NCBI RefSeq assembly: GCF_014636235.1
Contig: NZ_BMDZ01000035.1
Span: 1-62,047, forward strand
DNA from: Tistrella bauzanensis
Lineage (GTDB): Bacteria; Pseudomonadota; Alphaproteobacteria; Tistrellales; Tistrellaceae
DNA length: 62,047 bases
Direction of reading: 5' to 3'
Shown piece by piece: positions 10,033 through 22,105 of the stretch. The position numbers and the translations under genes were made by a program. The notes under the pieces were generated by a model. That model was given only the letters and a program-made list of their open reading frames with translations, ran no database searches and was not told the DNA's origin. Each line of letters begins with the position of its first letter. Position 1 is the first letter of the stretch.

Positions 10033-10744
10033 GAGACAGCCCCTTCGCTTCAAGGATGACGCCATCCTCGTCGGTCATACTTCTATGGCATACCACCTGC
10101 ATTGTCCAGCATGCACGGGCAGATGCCAGCTCGGCCGGCGCCTGCGCGCCTTTCAGGAACCAGAATACGGCATCGGGCCCGGCAAGTGGTACAGCCATGT
10201 CGAACAACCGGTCGAGTGGTGCCAGCGCACGGGCGGTGACGACGTCGGCGCCGAGCGATTTCAGCCGTTCGATCCGCTGGGCATGGACCGTGACCGTGAT
10301 CCCCATCGCCCGTGCCGTCTCGCGCAGGAAAATCGCCTTGCGGGTATCGCTTTCGACCAGATGAACGTCGAAATCGCCCAAGGCCGCGATCACCAGCCCG
10401 GGAAAGCCGGCCCCCGATCCCAGGTCGACCAGCCGCCGACCACGGCCCGGACCGATCAACGGCAGAAGCTGCACCGAATCGAGCATATGGCGACGCCACA
10501 AGTCAGGCAGAGTTGCCGGCCCGACCAGATTGATCGCACCCTGCCAGCGGATGAGGCTCCGGGCGTAAACCTCCAGCCGGCCGATTGTTTCACGTGGAAC
10601 CTCAGGCAGAAGATCAAGGATGCGCGGCCAGACCCGGTCGTGGTCGGCACCGGGTACAGCGACGCTGTCGGCAGCCGTCGACCGGCGGCTGTTGTCGGGA
10701 TCTGGTTTGCCCGGTCGTTTGCCCGGTGCGGGCTTGCGCGCCAT
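10004..10744 (-). CDS. rsmG: 16S rRNA (guanine(527)-N(7))-methyltransferase RsmG
   Basis: 246-residue SAM-dependent methyltransferase. The VDLGSGAGFPGLVIA segment is the SAM-binding loop, and the VPRETIGRLEVY and LVGPATLPDLWRRHMLDS segments are typical of RsmG/GidB. The N-terminal 35 residues are a basic, Pro-rich extension. The gene starts 5 bases after mnmG and overlaps parA at its 3' end. The parS copy at 10587-10600 lies inside the frame, where it encodes the conserved VPRET segment. Confidence 0.95.
   Translation of the reverse strand: MARKPAPGKRPGKPDPDNSRRSTAADSVAVPGADHDRVWPRILDLLPEVPRETIGRLEVYARSLIRWQGAINLVGPATLPDLWRRHMLDSVQLLPLIGPGRGRRLVDLGSGAGFPGLVIAALGDFDVHLVESDTRKAIFLRETARAMGITVTVHAQRIERLKSLGADVVTARALAPLDRLFDMAVPLAGPDAVFWFLKGAQAPAELASARACWTMQVVCHRSMTDEDGVILEAKGLSRVQDRDQSR
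10587..10600 (+). other. parS: parS centromere site 1
   Basis: GTTTCACGTGGAAC, a one-base variant of the palindromic bacterial parS consensus. The same 14-mer occurs at three other places in this window. It lies within rsmG, a known place for parS in many bacteria. It is expected to be bound by ParB encoded about 0.5 kb away. Confidence 0.9.
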
Positions 10745-10749
10745 GATGC

Positions 10750-12690
10750 CTACTCCGCCGCCGCCACGGTCGCGGCGTGGCCACGCCGGATCGCCCCGAT
10801 GACCAGGGTCAGCGCCGCCGGCGTCACCCCGGCAATCGCCTGAGCGGCGGCAATGGTGGCGGGACGATGCCGATCGAGCTTCTCGCGCATCTCCGACGAC
10901 AATCCGCCAACCTGGCGATAATCGAACCCGTCGGGAATCGCCAGCCCGCCCTCGCGCCGCCAGGCGGCGACGTCGGCCTCCTGCCTACCGAGATAGCCGT
11001 CATAGCGGGCCTCGATTTCGATCTGCTCAAGAATGTCGGGGCGAAGAGCGCCAAAGGCCGGCCAGATGCCGGCGAGCAGATCCCGGCCGGCTTCCGGATG
11101 AACCAGCAATTGCGACAGGCTGCGCGGCCGGCCATCGCGGTTGACCGGAATGCCATGTCCACGGGCCTGTTCGGCCGTGAGGGTAAGCGACCGGGCCATC
11201 TGCCGGGCCTCGCCCAGCGCCGCCATCTTGGCCGCATGGGCCGAACGCCGCTCCGGCCCGATCAGCCCCAGGGCCATACCCTCGTCGGTCAGCCGCAGAT
11301 CGGCATTGTCGGCGCGCAGCAACAGCCGGTACTCGGCGCGCGAGGTGAACATCCGATAGGGCTCGTCGGCGCCCCGGGTGGTGAGGTCGTCGATCATCAC
11401 CCCGGTCAGCGACCGGCCCCGATCGGGCAGAAGCCGCCGGCCGCCGCTGTGGGCGGCGCCACCTTCGCTCGCCGCCAGCGCCGCATTGGCGCCGGCGGTG
11501 AGGCCCTGGGCCGCCGCTTCCTCATAACCGGTGGTGCCGTTGATCTGGCCGGCAAGATACAGCCCAGGCATCACCCGGCTTTCAAGCGTCGGCAACAGTG
11601 AGCGCGGATCGACATAGTCATATTCGATCGCATAGCCCGGCCGGATGATCCGCACCGCGTCGAGCCCGGGGATCTGGCGCAGCATCAGCGCCTGTGCCGC
11701 TTCCGACAGGCTGGTGGAAATGCCGTTGGGATAGACGGTGTCGTCGTCCAGCCCCTCGGGCTCAAGGAAGATCTGGTGACTGTCACGATCGGCGAAGCGG
11801 ACCACCTTGTCCTCGATCGACGGACAATAGCGCGGCCCCCGCCCGGCGATCCGCCCGGAATAGACGGCACTTTCGTGCAGATGGGCCCGGATCACGTCAT
11901 GAGCCGCCGGCGTGGTCTGGGTGATGTAACAGGCGATCTGAGGCACGGTGATCCGGTCGGTCATCACCGAGAACGGCCGTGGCGGGCTATCGCCATGCTG
12001 GATGGTCAGCGACGCCCAATCGATCGTCCGGCCATCGAGCCGCGGCGGCGTGCCGGTCTTCAGCCGCCCCATCGGCAGGCCGAGCGCTTCGAGCCACGCA
12101 CCGAGTGCCGCCGCCGGCGCCTCCCCAACCCGGCCGGCCGGGATGCGACGATCGCCCAGATGGATCACCCCGCGCAGGAAGGTGCCGGTGGTGAGCACCA
12201 CCGCAGCCGCGGTCAACCGCCGACCGTCGGCCAGAACGACGCCCACCGCCCGCCCGGCATCATCGACGATCAGATCATCGACCGCGCCTTCGACGATGTC
12301 GAGCCCGGCGGTCTGGGTGACCAGATCGAGCATGGCCGCGGCATAGAGCTTACGGTCTGCCTGCGCCCGCGGCCCCTGCACGGCCGGCCCACGGCTGGCA
12401 TTGAGCATTCGGAACTGAATACCCGACCGGTCGATGGCCCGCGCCATCAGCCCGTCAAGGGCATCGACCTCCCGCACCAGCGTCCCCTTGCCGATGCCAC
12501 CGATCGCCGGATTACACGACATGGCGCCGATGGTGGCACGGTGATGGGTGACCAGAACGGTCCGCGCCCCGATGCGGGCCGCAGCGGCTGCGGCCTCGAC
12601 CCCGGCATGCCCGCCACCGATGACGATGACGTCGACGCCCCCGGCACGGGCCACCGGCCGCGACGCGCTGGTCTGGGCGGTATCGGACAT
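10750..12690 (-). CDS. mnmG: tRNA uridine-5-carboxymethylaminomethyl modification enzyme MnmG (GidA)
   Basis: 646-residue FAD protein that, with MnmE, builds the 5-carboxymethylaminomethyl group on U34 of tRNAs. The dinucleotide-binding motif [12 protein letters not shown] is near the N-terminus, followed by [22 protein letters not shown] and [13 protein letters not shown]. The frame is open 12 codons upstream of 12690, but that stretch translates the parS site; the ATG at 12690 with GAGGTG upstream is chosen. It is followed after 5 bases by rsmG. Confidence 0.96.
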   Translation of the reverse strand: MSDTAQTSASRPVARAGGVDVIVIGGGHAGVEAAAAAARIGARTVLVTHHRATIGAMSCNPAIGGIGKGTLVREVDALDGLMARAIDRSGIQFRMLNASRGPAVQGPRAQADRKLYAAAMLDLVTQTAGLDIVEGAVDDLIVDDAGRAVGVVLADGRRLTAAAVVLTTGTFLRGVIHLGDRRIPAGRVGEAPAAALGAWLEALGLPMGRLKTGTPPRLDGRTIDWASLTIQHGDSPPRPFSVMTDRITVPQIACYITQTTPAAHDVIRAHLHESAVYSGRIAGRGPRYCPSIEDKVVRFADRDSHQIFLEPEGLDDDTVYPNGISTSLSEAAQALMLRQIPGLDAVRIIRPGYAIEYDYVDPRSLLPTLESRVMPGLYLAGQINGTTGYEEAAAQGLTAGANAALAASEGGAAHSGGRRLLPDRGRSLTGVMIDDLTTRGADEPYRMFTSRAEYRLLLRADNADLRLTDEGMALGLIGPERRSAHAAKMAALGEARQMARSLTLTAEQARGHGIPVNRDGRPRSLSQLLVHPEAGRDLLAGIWPAFGALRPDILEQIEIEARYDGYLGRQEADVAAWRREGGLAIPDGFDYRQVGGLSSEMREKLDRHRPATIAAAQAIAGVTPAALTLVIGAIRRGHAATVAAAE

Positions 12691-12707
12691 CACCTCGGTC
12701 CCCCATT

Positions 12708-12721
12708 GTTTCACGTGGAAC
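12708..12721 (+). other. parS: parS centromere site 2
   Basis: GTTTCACGTGGAAC between mnmE and mnmG, identical to site 1. The flanking bases extend the match to 16 (12707-12722, T at one end and A at the other). It lies just upstream of the chosen mnmG start, so its translation gives the MFHVKQ peptide often seen in mis-started GidA proteins. Confidence 0.92.
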
Positions 12722-12784
12722 ATCATCGGCCAAGGGCCTCATCCGGCGTCGTTTTCCGCCGGTGCTTCATGTTCCGTCTGAATA

Positions 12785-14221
12785 TCATTTGCCGATGCAG
12801 AACTCTCGGAAAATCGCATCCAGCAGGTCTTCGACATCGATCCGGCCGGTGATCCGGCCCAGAGCATCGGCGGCCATCCGCAGATCCTCGGCCACCAGTT
12901 CCAGCATCGGCACCGGACGATCGAGGCCGGCCACCGCCGCCATCAAACCGTCGGCCGCCGCCTCCAATGCCGCGCGATGCCGCGCCCTGGTGATCATCGC
13001 CCCCTCGCGGCCGCCGGTGAGGTCGGCCGCAAGCCCGCTGAGTCGTCGGGCGAAATCTTCCATGCCCAGCCCTGAAACGCAAGACACCGCCGACACCTGA
13101 TGACCGGGTGGCAGGGTTGCGGCCAACGCCGTGACCGCCTGATCGCCGAGCTGATCGCGGCGGGTCAGCACCACCGGATCGCCTGGCCGCGCACCGGCTT
13201 CCGCCAGCAGAACACCCAAGCCTCCAGCCGCCGCGATGCCGGCCGGATCGACCACGACCACCCGGATATCGGCCGTAGCCGCGCGGGCGCGGGCGCGCCG
13301 CACACCTTCAAGCTCAATCGGGTCGTCACTGTCGCGCAGGCCCGCGGTATCGATCAGGGTGACGGCGACACCGTCCAGATCAAGCGCCACCTCGATCAGA
13401 TCGCGGGTGGTGCCGGGCCGGTCGGTGACGATGGCAATGTCACGTCCGGCAAGCGCATTGACCAGACTCGACTTGCCGGCATTCGGCCGTCCGATCACCG
13501 CGGCAACCACGCCGTCACGCAGCCGTTCCCCCGAACGGTCATCGGCCAGCGCCAGCCGCAATTCGGCCGCCAGCTTCAGGATCGCCGGCGCGACGCTGCG
13601 GGCGATACCATCGGGCACATCCTCATCGGGAAAATCGATCTCGGCCTCGACCATGGCCGCGACCCGGATCAGCCGCGCGCGCCAGTCCTCGACCATCCTC
13701 CCCAGCCGGCCGCCGAGCTGCGCCAGCGCCTGGCCCGCCTGAGCGGCGGTATCGGCGGCGACCAGATCGGCGACGGCTTCGGCCGCGGTGAGATCGAGCC
13801 GGCCGTTGAGCACCGCCCGCCGGGTAAAGTCCCCCGGCCCCGCCGGCACCAGACCCGGCAGCCTGCCCAGCGCATCGAGCACACCCGCCACCACCGCCGG
13901 CCCACCATGAAGATGAAGCTCGGCCGCATCCTCGCCGGTATAGCTGGCGGGGCCTTCGAAGCGCAGCATCAGCGCCTGATCGAGCATCCGGCGATCGGCC
14001 GGATCGACCAGCCGCCGCACCACCGCCATCCGGGCCAACGGCAGATCGCGCCCGCCGGTCAACGCCGTCAGTGCCGCGTCAGTGGCCGGACCCGACAGGC
14101 GAATGATCGCCACCGCCCCCCGCCCCGGCGGCGTCGCCCGTGCGAAGATGGTGGCTGGCCGGCCACTTGCCGGCGAGGGCATGGCAGGCATCGGCGAAGA
14201 TGGATGGGAAGCAATGGTCAC
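12785..14221 (-). CDS. mnmE: tRNA modification GTPase MnmE (TrmE)
   Basis: About 478 residues: an N-terminal tetrahydrofolate-binding domain (TIFARATPPGRGAVAIIRLSG), a helical domain, an inserted GTPase domain (GRPNAGKSSL, DRPGTTRD, DTAGLRD) and the C-terminal FCIGK motif with its essential Cys. It is the partner of MnmG encoded just downstream. The start is uncertain: GTG at 14221 is used here, while ATGs at 14191 and 14182 are possible; none has a strong ribosome-binding site. A terminator at 14299-14330 separates it from the upstream ferredoxin gene. Confidence 0.93.
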   Translation of the reverse strand: MTIASHPSSPMPAMPSPASGRPATIFARATPPGRGAVAIIRLSGPATDAALTALTGGRDLPLARMAVVRRLVDPADRRMLDQALMLRFEGPASYTGEDAAELHLHGGPAVVAGVLDALGRLPGLVPAGPGDFTRRAVLNGRLDLTAAEAVADLVAADTAAQAGQALAQLGGRLGRMVEDWRARLIRVAAMVEAEIDFPDEDVPDGIARSVAPAILKLAAELRLALADDRSGERLRDGVVAAVIGRPNAGKSSLVNALAGRDIAIVTDRPGTTRDLIEVALDLDGVAVTLIDTAGLRDSDDPIELEGVRRARARAATADIRVVVVDPAGIAAAGGLGVLLAEAGARPGDPVVLTRRDQLGDQAVTALAATLPPGHQVSAVSCVSGLGMEDFARRLSGLAADLTGGREGAMITRARHRAALEAAADGLMAAVAGLDRPVPMLELVAEDLRMAADALGRITGRIDVEDLLDAIFREFCIGK

Positions 14222-14298
14222 GACAGATAGCGGCCCTGGATGACGGGAGGCATCGGCACAGTGCCCCTGACCCTGATCAGAGGCACGGCCGCGCATGC

Positions 14299-14330
14299 AA
14301 AAGGGCCGGCACCGCGAACAGCGCCGGCCC
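14299..14330 (-). terminator. Intrinsic terminator after the ferredoxin gene
   Basis: Arms 14303-14310 and 14323-14330 (GGGCCGGC / GCCGGCCC) form a stem that in the minus-strand transcript is followed directly by TTTT (14302-14299). It should end transcription of the DUF6489-ferredoxin unit and implies that mnmE has its own promoter. Confidence 0.7.
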
Positions 14331-14384
14331 CATTGGCCACAGGATGCGGGGGTCAGCCGCCGGTGACAAGACCGGGATGATGGA

Positions 14385-14792
14385 TCAACCGGCTGCGGCC
14401 GCCGCCTTTGCCGCCGCCCGTGCCTCGGCCAGTGCGGCCTTGGCCCGATCGTCATCGCCCGGCTTCAGCATCAGCCGCTCGACCCGACCGCCGCCGGCTA
14501 TGTGAACCGTCAGGATCTCGTCCATATCCTCGGTGGTCCGATAGCCGTACCAGACCCCTTCGGGATAGACCACCAGTGTCGGCCCCAACTCGCAGCGATC
14601 CAGGCAGCCGGCATTGTTGACCCGTGCGGATGGGATGCCGAGTTCCTTGGCGCGGGCCTTCATATAATTGCGCAGCTTCGTGGCGGCCCCCGCCTCGCAG
14701 CAGCCGCGCGGGTGCCCGGCCGGGCGTTCGTTGGTGCACACGAAAATGTGCCGCTCGTAATAGAGCGGCGGGTCGAGACGTTCCCCGCTCAC
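14385..14792 (-). CDS. Thioredoxin-like (2Fe-2S) ferredoxin
   Basis: 135-residue protein with the cysteine pattern FVCTNERP...GCC...NNAGCLDRCELGP, characteristic of the thioredoxin-fold [2Fe-2S] ferredoxins (COG3411, related to NuoE and Azotobacter Shethna protein I). The last ~20 residues are an Ala/Lys-rich tail. The GTG start at 14792 is preferred because AAGGACGG precedes it and it follows the DUF6489 stop by one base; an upstream ATG would overlap that gene. The redox partner is unknown. Confidence 0.85.
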   Translation of the reverse strand: MSGERLDPPLYYERHIFVCTNERPAGHPRGCCEAGAATKLRNYMKARAKELGIPSARVNNAGCLDRCELGPTLVVYPEGVWYGYRTTEDMDEILTVHIAGGGRVERLMLKPGDDDRAKAALAEARAAAKAAAAAG

Positions 14793-14793
14793 G

Positions 14794-15048
14794 TCAACCG
14801 TCCTTCTTGACGCCTCCGGTGGTACCGGCAGCGGCAAGACCGGTCCAGAATTTCTGCATCTGGTCCCAGCCCTGCCCTCCCGGCATCCAGCTTCGGATCA
14901 TGTGGTCGCTGTCCATGTTCTTGATCGCCGACGACATATGTTTCTGCATTTCGGCAAGGAACATGTCATGGAGTGGCGTCAGGTCTGGCAGACCCACCGC
15001 GCGGCGGGCCTCTTCGGGCGTGCAATCGAGATCAACAGAGATCTTCAT
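14794..15048 (-). CDS. DUF6489 family protein
   Basis: 84-residue protein starting MKISVDLDCTPEEARRAVGLPDL, with the DLTPLHDMFL and PGGQGWDQMQKFW segments of this small alphaproteobacterial family. The hydrophilic, amphipathic composition suggests a soluble cytoplasmic protein; function unknown. The ATG at 15048 has GGAAC upstream. The one-base gap to the ferredoxin gene indicates one transcription unit. Confidence 0.8.
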   Translation of the reverse strand: MKISVDLDCTPEEARRAVGLPDLTPLHDMFLAEMQKHMSSAIKNMDSDHMIRSWMPGGQGWDQMQKFWTGLAAAGTTGGVKKDG

Positions 15049-15172
15049 CGGGCAGGTTCCCTGATTTGCTTCGCTCGTCCGCGCTTGCCACACACGGTCA
15101 TGGACGCCACTTGGTTAGGACAGTCCGTGATCGCTGCCGAGAATGCAAGCGCCAACACACTCGTAGGTTTAA

Positions 15173-17242
<2,070 letters not shown>

Positions 17243-17296
17243 GGGCAGCACCCTGTGATCCGCCGGCGGCGCTGGCGCATCAGGACCGGAGGCGAC

Positions 17297-17881
17297 ATGA
17301 CCGACACCCACATCGCGACACCGCCGCCATCGGACCGGATCCGTGCCGCATCGGCCCGGACCACCGCCACCCGGCTGGTGACCGATACACCGATGGGACC
17401 GGTGCGGATTGCCGCCAGCCCCGATGCTCTGGTCGCCCTGGACTGGTGCGATCCGGCAGATCTGGCACCTGCCGCTCAGGACCGTGTCACCGGAAGCCCT
17501 CATCCGGCGGTCACGGCTTTGCTGGACGAAGCTGAAGCCCAGTTGCGCGCCTATCTGGCGGGCGACCTGATGCAGTTCGACCTGCCATTGGCGCCCGCCG
17601 GCACCGATTTCCGCCGCGCGGTCTGGCAATCCATGCTCGATATTCCATATGGTGAGACGCTGACCTATGGCGCCATCGCCAGGCAACTGGGATCGGTGGC
17701 GCGGGCGGTCGGCGGCGCCTGCGGGGCCAACCCGATCCCGATCATCATCCCCTGCCACCGGGTGGTGGGGGGTGGTTCATCAATCGGGGGTTTCTCAGCA
17801 CGGGGTGGCGTTGACACCAAACGGTTTCTGCTTCACCTTGAGCGAGCCCGGATGCCGGGCGAAACCCTGCGTCTGCTCTAG
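17297..17881 (+). CDS. ogt: Methylated-DNA--protein-cysteine methyltransferase
   Basis: 194-residue suicide DNA-repair protein that accepts the alkyl group from O6-alkylguanine. The active-site motif IPCHRVV carries the acceptor Cys, preceded by the helix-turn-helix DIPYGETLTYGAIARQLG and followed by the GGFSARGGVDTKRFLL substrate pocket. The ATG at 17297 is chosen for its strong GGAGG ribosome-binding site. There is no Ada-type zinc domain, so it is Ogt-like. Confidence 0.92.
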   Translation: MTDTHIATPPPSDRIRAASARTTATRLVTDTPMGPVRIAASPDALVALDWCDPADLAPAAQDRVTGSPHPAVTALLDEAEAQLRAYLAGDLMQFDLPLAPAGTDFRRAVWQSMLDIPYGETLTYGAIARQLGSVARAVGGACGANPIPIIIPCHRVVGGGSSIGGFSARGGVDTKRFLLHLERARMPGETLRLL

Positions 17882-17888
17882 AGCAGAT

Positions 17889-17916
17889 CCCGATCCGGTG
17901 GAACCACCGGATCGGG
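17889..17916. repeat. REP-like hairpin after ogt
   Basis: Arms CCCGATCCGGTGG (17889-17901) and CCACCGGATCGGG (17904-17916) are perfect inverted repeats. The style (GAGCAGATCCCGATCC...GGATCGGG) resembles dispersed palindromic intergenic elements of alphaproteobacteria. It may serve as the ogt terminator. Confidence 0.6.
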
Positions 17917-17942
17917 TTAAGATGCTCGCCCAAGCAATAGCG

Positions 17943-17984
17943 TAGAGGAACTTCCGTTCGCTTTGGCTCACGGAAGTTCCTCTA
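17943..17984. terminator. Second hairpin after ogt
   Basis: Arms TAGAGGAACTTCCGT (17943-17957) and ACGGAAGTTCCTCTA (17970-17984) pair perfectly over 15 bp with a 12-nt loop. With the hairpin 27 bases upstream it forms a double stem-loop between ogt and the dienelactone hydrolase gene. Confidence 0.6.
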
Positions 17985-18081
17985 GAAGCCTGTGGTCTCA
18001 TCATACGGGCCGAACTGGTGCGGGGATCGCGGCAGACGCAGATATCATGTCCTTGATCCAGAAAGCCGAAGGGACCGAATA

Positions 18082-18777
18082 GTGGGCAGCATGGTTCAGA
18101 TCACAGCCAAAGATGGCGGCACGTTCGAGGCATATGTGGCCAGGCCGCGCGGTGGCAGCGGGCCGGCTCTGGTGCTGATCCAGGAGATTTTCGGCGTCAA
18201 TCACCTGATGCGCTATCAGGCCGATTGCTTCGCCGCCAAGGGCTTCACGGTCGTCGTGCCGGACCTGTTCTGGCGCCAGGAGCCCGGCATCATGCTGACC
18301 GATCAGAGCGAGGCCGACTGGCAGCGCGCCTTCGAATTGTTTCAGGGCTTCGATGTCGACAAGGGCGTCGACGACATCGCCCAGACCGTGGCCTATGCCC
18401 GCGGCGAAAGCAGCACCGGCAAGGTCGGCGCCATCGGCTGGTGTCTGGGTGGCCGTCTGGCCTTCCTGACCGCCGCCCGCACCGATATCGATGCCTCGGT
18501 CAGCTATTACGGCGTGATGCTGGACGAGCATCTGGGTGAGGCCGGCAATATTTCGGGCAAGGTGCTGGTGCATGTTGCCGCGAAGGATGATTTCGTGCCG
18601 CCAGAGGCCCAAGCCAAGATCAAGGACGGCCTGTCGGGCAATCCTCAGGTCGATCTGCACATCTATGAGGGCTGCAACCATGCCTTCGCCCGCCCCGGCG
18701 GCGGCAATTTCGTCCAGGATGCGGCGCTGAAGGCCGATGAGCGCACCCTCGCCTTCCTGAATGAAACCATCGCCTGA
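18082..18777 (+). CDS. Dienelactone hydrolase family protein
   Basis: 231-residue alpha/beta hydrolase. The nucleophile elbow GWCLGG carries the catalytic Cys, with the Asp in AAKDDFVP and the His in CNHAFARPGG, the Cys-Asp-His set of dienelactone hydrolases. The physiological substrate is not evident and no aromatic-degradation genes are adjacent. A GTG start at 18082 is preferred because GAAGGGA lies 7 bases upstream; an ATG three codons later (18091) is possible. A strong terminator follows. Confidence 0.88.
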   Translation: MGSMVQITAKDGGTFEAYVARPRGGSGPALVLIQEIFGVNHLMRYQADCFAAKGFTVVVPDLFWRQEPGIMLTDQSEADWQRAFELFQGFDVDKGVDDIAQTVAYARGESSTGKVGAIGWCLGGRLAFLTAARTDIDASVSYYGVMLDEHLGEAGNISGKVLVHVAAKDDFVPPEAQAKIKDGLSGNPQVDLHIYEGCNHAFARPGGGNFVQDAALKADERTLAFLNETIA

Positions 18778-18822
18778 ACGAGACCATCGCCGGAACCCTG
18801 GCGACCAGATATGCGAACCATC

Positions 18823-18851
18823 GGGGCGGCTCTGACGAGCCGCCCCTTTTT
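18823..18851 (+). terminator. Intrinsic terminator after the dienelactone hydrolase gene
   Basis: GGGGCGGCTC (18823-18832), loop TGAC, GAGCCGCCCC (18837-18846), then TTTTT. A textbook Rho-independent terminator that ends the hydrolase transcript before qor. Confidence 0.9.
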
Positions 18852-18984
18852 CGTCGCCGCGGGCCGCGGGAAACGGGCTGTTCCGTTCCGGGCCCGGGCA
18901 GAGCCATTGCATGACGACGCGCCGTCGCCGATCATCATGGCCCAAACCTGGACACCCGCCCCGCAAATGCAAGGAGACACCCCC

Positions 18985-19962
18985 ATGGTGAAGGCGATCA
19001 GGATCGAGAAGACCGGCGGCCCCGAGGTCATGGCCTATGTCGATGTCGAGGTCGCGGCGCCCGGCCCCGGCCAGATCCGCATCCGGCACACCGCCGTGGG
19101 CCTGAACTTCATCGACGTCTATTTCCGCACCGGCCTGTATGCCCTACCCGCCCTGCCCGCGGTCCTCGGCATGGAAGGCGCCGGCGAGGTGGTGGCCGTG
19201 GGCGATGGCGTCGACGACCTGAAGCCGGGCGACCGGGTCGCCTATGCCAGCGGCCCTGTCGGCAGCTATGCCGAGGAACGGCTGATCGCCGCCGACCGCG
19301 TGGTGCCGGTGCCCGATACGATCGACGACGTCACCGCCGCGTCGATGATGCTGAAAGGCATGACCGCACAATACCTGCTGCGCCGCACCTATCCGGTCCA
19401 GGCCGGCCAGACCATCCTGATCCATGCCGCGGCCGGTGGCGTGGGCCAGATTGCCTGCCAATGGGCCAAGGCGCTGGGCGCCACGGTGATCGGCACGGTC
19501 GGTTCGGCCGAGAAGGCCGAGCTGGCGCGGGCCAATGGCTGCGATCATACGGTTCTGTACCGCGAGGAGAACCTGGCTGAGCGGGTCCGCGCGCTGACCG
19601 ATGGCAAGGGTGTGCCGGTCGTCTACGACTCGGTCGGCAAGGACACCTTCATGGCCTCGCTCGACTGCCTGCAGACCCGTGGCTATATGGTCAGCTTCGG
19701 CCAGTCCTCGGGGTCGGTCGGGCCGGTCGATCTGGTGGTTCTGAACCAGCGCGGTGGCCTCTACGTCACCCGCCCCTCTCTGATCCATTATACCGGCACC
19801 AAACAGGAACTGCGCGACACCGCCCGGGATCTGTTCGACGTGGTGACCTCGGGCAAGGTCAAGGTCGGCGCCGCCCGCACCTATCCTCTCGCCGAAGCCG
19901 CCCAGGCGCATCGCGATCTGGAAGCCCGCGCCACCACCGGTGCCACGGTTCTGATCCCCTGA
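18985..19962 (+). CDS. Quinone oxidoreductase (zeta-crystallin type)
   Basis: 325-residue NADPH-dependent medium-chain dehydrogenase/reductase. The Rossmann motif is HAAAGGVGQIACQWAK; the N-terminal GroES-like domain (GLNFIDVYFRTGLY, GMEGAGEV) lacks the catalytic zinc cysteines, as in QorA. It would reduce quinones or enones in the cytoplasm. The ATG at 18985 follows AAGGAGA; the frame upstream is open but begins inside the terminator of the preceding gene. It is convergent with rho, from which it is separated by paired parS sites. Confidence 0.92.
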   Translation: MVKAIRIEKTGGPEVMAYVDVEVAAPGPGQIRIRHTAVGLNFIDVYFRTGLYALPALPAVLGMEGAGEVVAVGDGVDDLKPGDRVAYASGPVGSYAEERLIAADRVVPVPDTIDDVTAASMMLKGMTAQYLLRRTYPVQAGQTILIHAAAGGVGQIACQWAKALGATVIGTVGSAEKAELARANGCDHTVLYREENLAERVRALTDGKGVPVVYDSVGKDTFMASLDCLQTRGYMVSFGQSSGSVGPVDLVVLNQRGGLYVTRPSLIHYTGTKQELRDTARDLFDVVTSGKVKVGAARTYPLAEAAQAHRDLEARATTGATVLIP

Positions 19963-20006
19963 TCCGCCCCCCTGATCGGATGATGCCCGGTCAGATGATA
20001 TCCTGA

Positions 20007-20020
20007 GTTCCACGTGAAAC
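20007..20020 (-). other. parS: parS centromere site 3 (inverted)
   Basis: GTTCCACGTGAAAC on the plus strand, which is the exact 14-mer of the other sites read on the minus strand. It forms the outer part of the left arm of the hairpin at 20007-20065. Confidence 0.92.
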
Positions 20021-20051
20021 GGCCGCCGCACCCGCGATGGGTACGGCGGCC

Positions 20052-20065
20052 GTTTCACGTGGAAC
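20052..20065 (+). other. parS: parS centromere site 4
   Basis: GTTTCACGTGGAAC, identical to sites 1 and 2 and inverted relative to site 3, with 31 bases between the two cores. It is the copy nearest to the probable origin, about 5 kb away. Confidence 0.92.
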
Positions 20066-20099
20066 ATCATTCGGTCGTGATCAGAAGGGCCTGCGGCCG

Positions 20100-21362
<1,263 letters not shown>

Positions 21363-22105
21363 GCGATGGATTCCGATCGGGGGCCGGCAGCCCGCAAGGC
21401 TGCGCTGACCCTATGCCATACACTGGTCGGGCCGGGCGATAAACGGCCGGACCGTCCGGACGTCAGGCCGGGATAGATCGATCGCACTTCGCGCTCAGGC
21501 ATATGGATGAACGCCCGGCAGACTGCCGGACGGTTCACGATCATGCTGTCACCCGGACCGGCGGATGCTGGTGACCGGAGATTGCCGGAGACCAACCCGA
21601 ACCGGCGGTCGCCGTTTCGCGCCGGCGCCCGATGACAGACCCATGATGACAGGCCCTGAAGAGGTTCGATCGACAAGGAAGGACGTGATGGACCGCGTCG
21701 GCGTATACAGCCGGGCAATCCGCTGACCGGTATCGGCAGCCACGGTCCCGGATGACAAGTCCACCCGAACCAGCCAAATTGGCCGTGAGCCAGACAAGGC
21801 TGCAAGGTTGGGTGACATCACCGGGCAAACGGGCCGCGTCGCGACGCCCATCCGTATGATCCGTCTTGGCTGGCCTGAGGTTCCGGCCTGCCATCGACCG
21901 AGGAGCGGGTGTCCCGATACCGGCTTCATCGGCACGTTGACCGCACCGATGCCTAATCAGTTAGCGCTTCGGATGGCCGCTGTCAAACCCGATACGACAG
22001 AAACACCCCCTGCTTTGGTCGATTTTCGCAGAAAACCACCTGACGGGGATCAGATCGGCCCGACACATCCCCCCATTCAGGGGCATATCCCGGCACATCC
22101 GCCGG
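21363..22105 (-). other. Long untranslated region upstream of rho
   Basis: 743 bases without a recognisable gene between hemJ and rho, both on the minus strand. Several short open frames exist but none has a family signature or the strong third-position GC bias of neighbouring genes. Long leaders upstream of rho are known to mediate autoregulation in other bacteria; I infer a similar role but see no specific motif. Confidence 0.4.

Larger units (their letters stand above)
20007..20065. repeat. 59-nt inverted repeat built from two parS sites
   Basis: Left arm 20007-20028 and right arm 20044-20065 are perfect 22-bp inverted repeats: each is a parS 14-mer plus GGCCGCCG or its complement. After one C-A mismatch (20029/20043) a further ACCC/GGGT pairing (20030-20033, 20039-20042) closes a 5-nt loop. 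It lies between convergent qor and rho, so the RNA from either side would form a very stable stem. Confidence 0.9.

Noticed and set aside
12691-12726. N-terminal extension of MnmG beginning MMFHVKQ
   Set aside because: The extension is a translation of the parS site upstream; the ATG at 12690 has a better ribosome-binding site and matches the family N-terminus.
21549-21935. Protein-coding gene in the gap upstream of rho
   Set aside because: The frames have no recognisable domain, no ribosome-binding site of note and composition unlike neighbouring genes.
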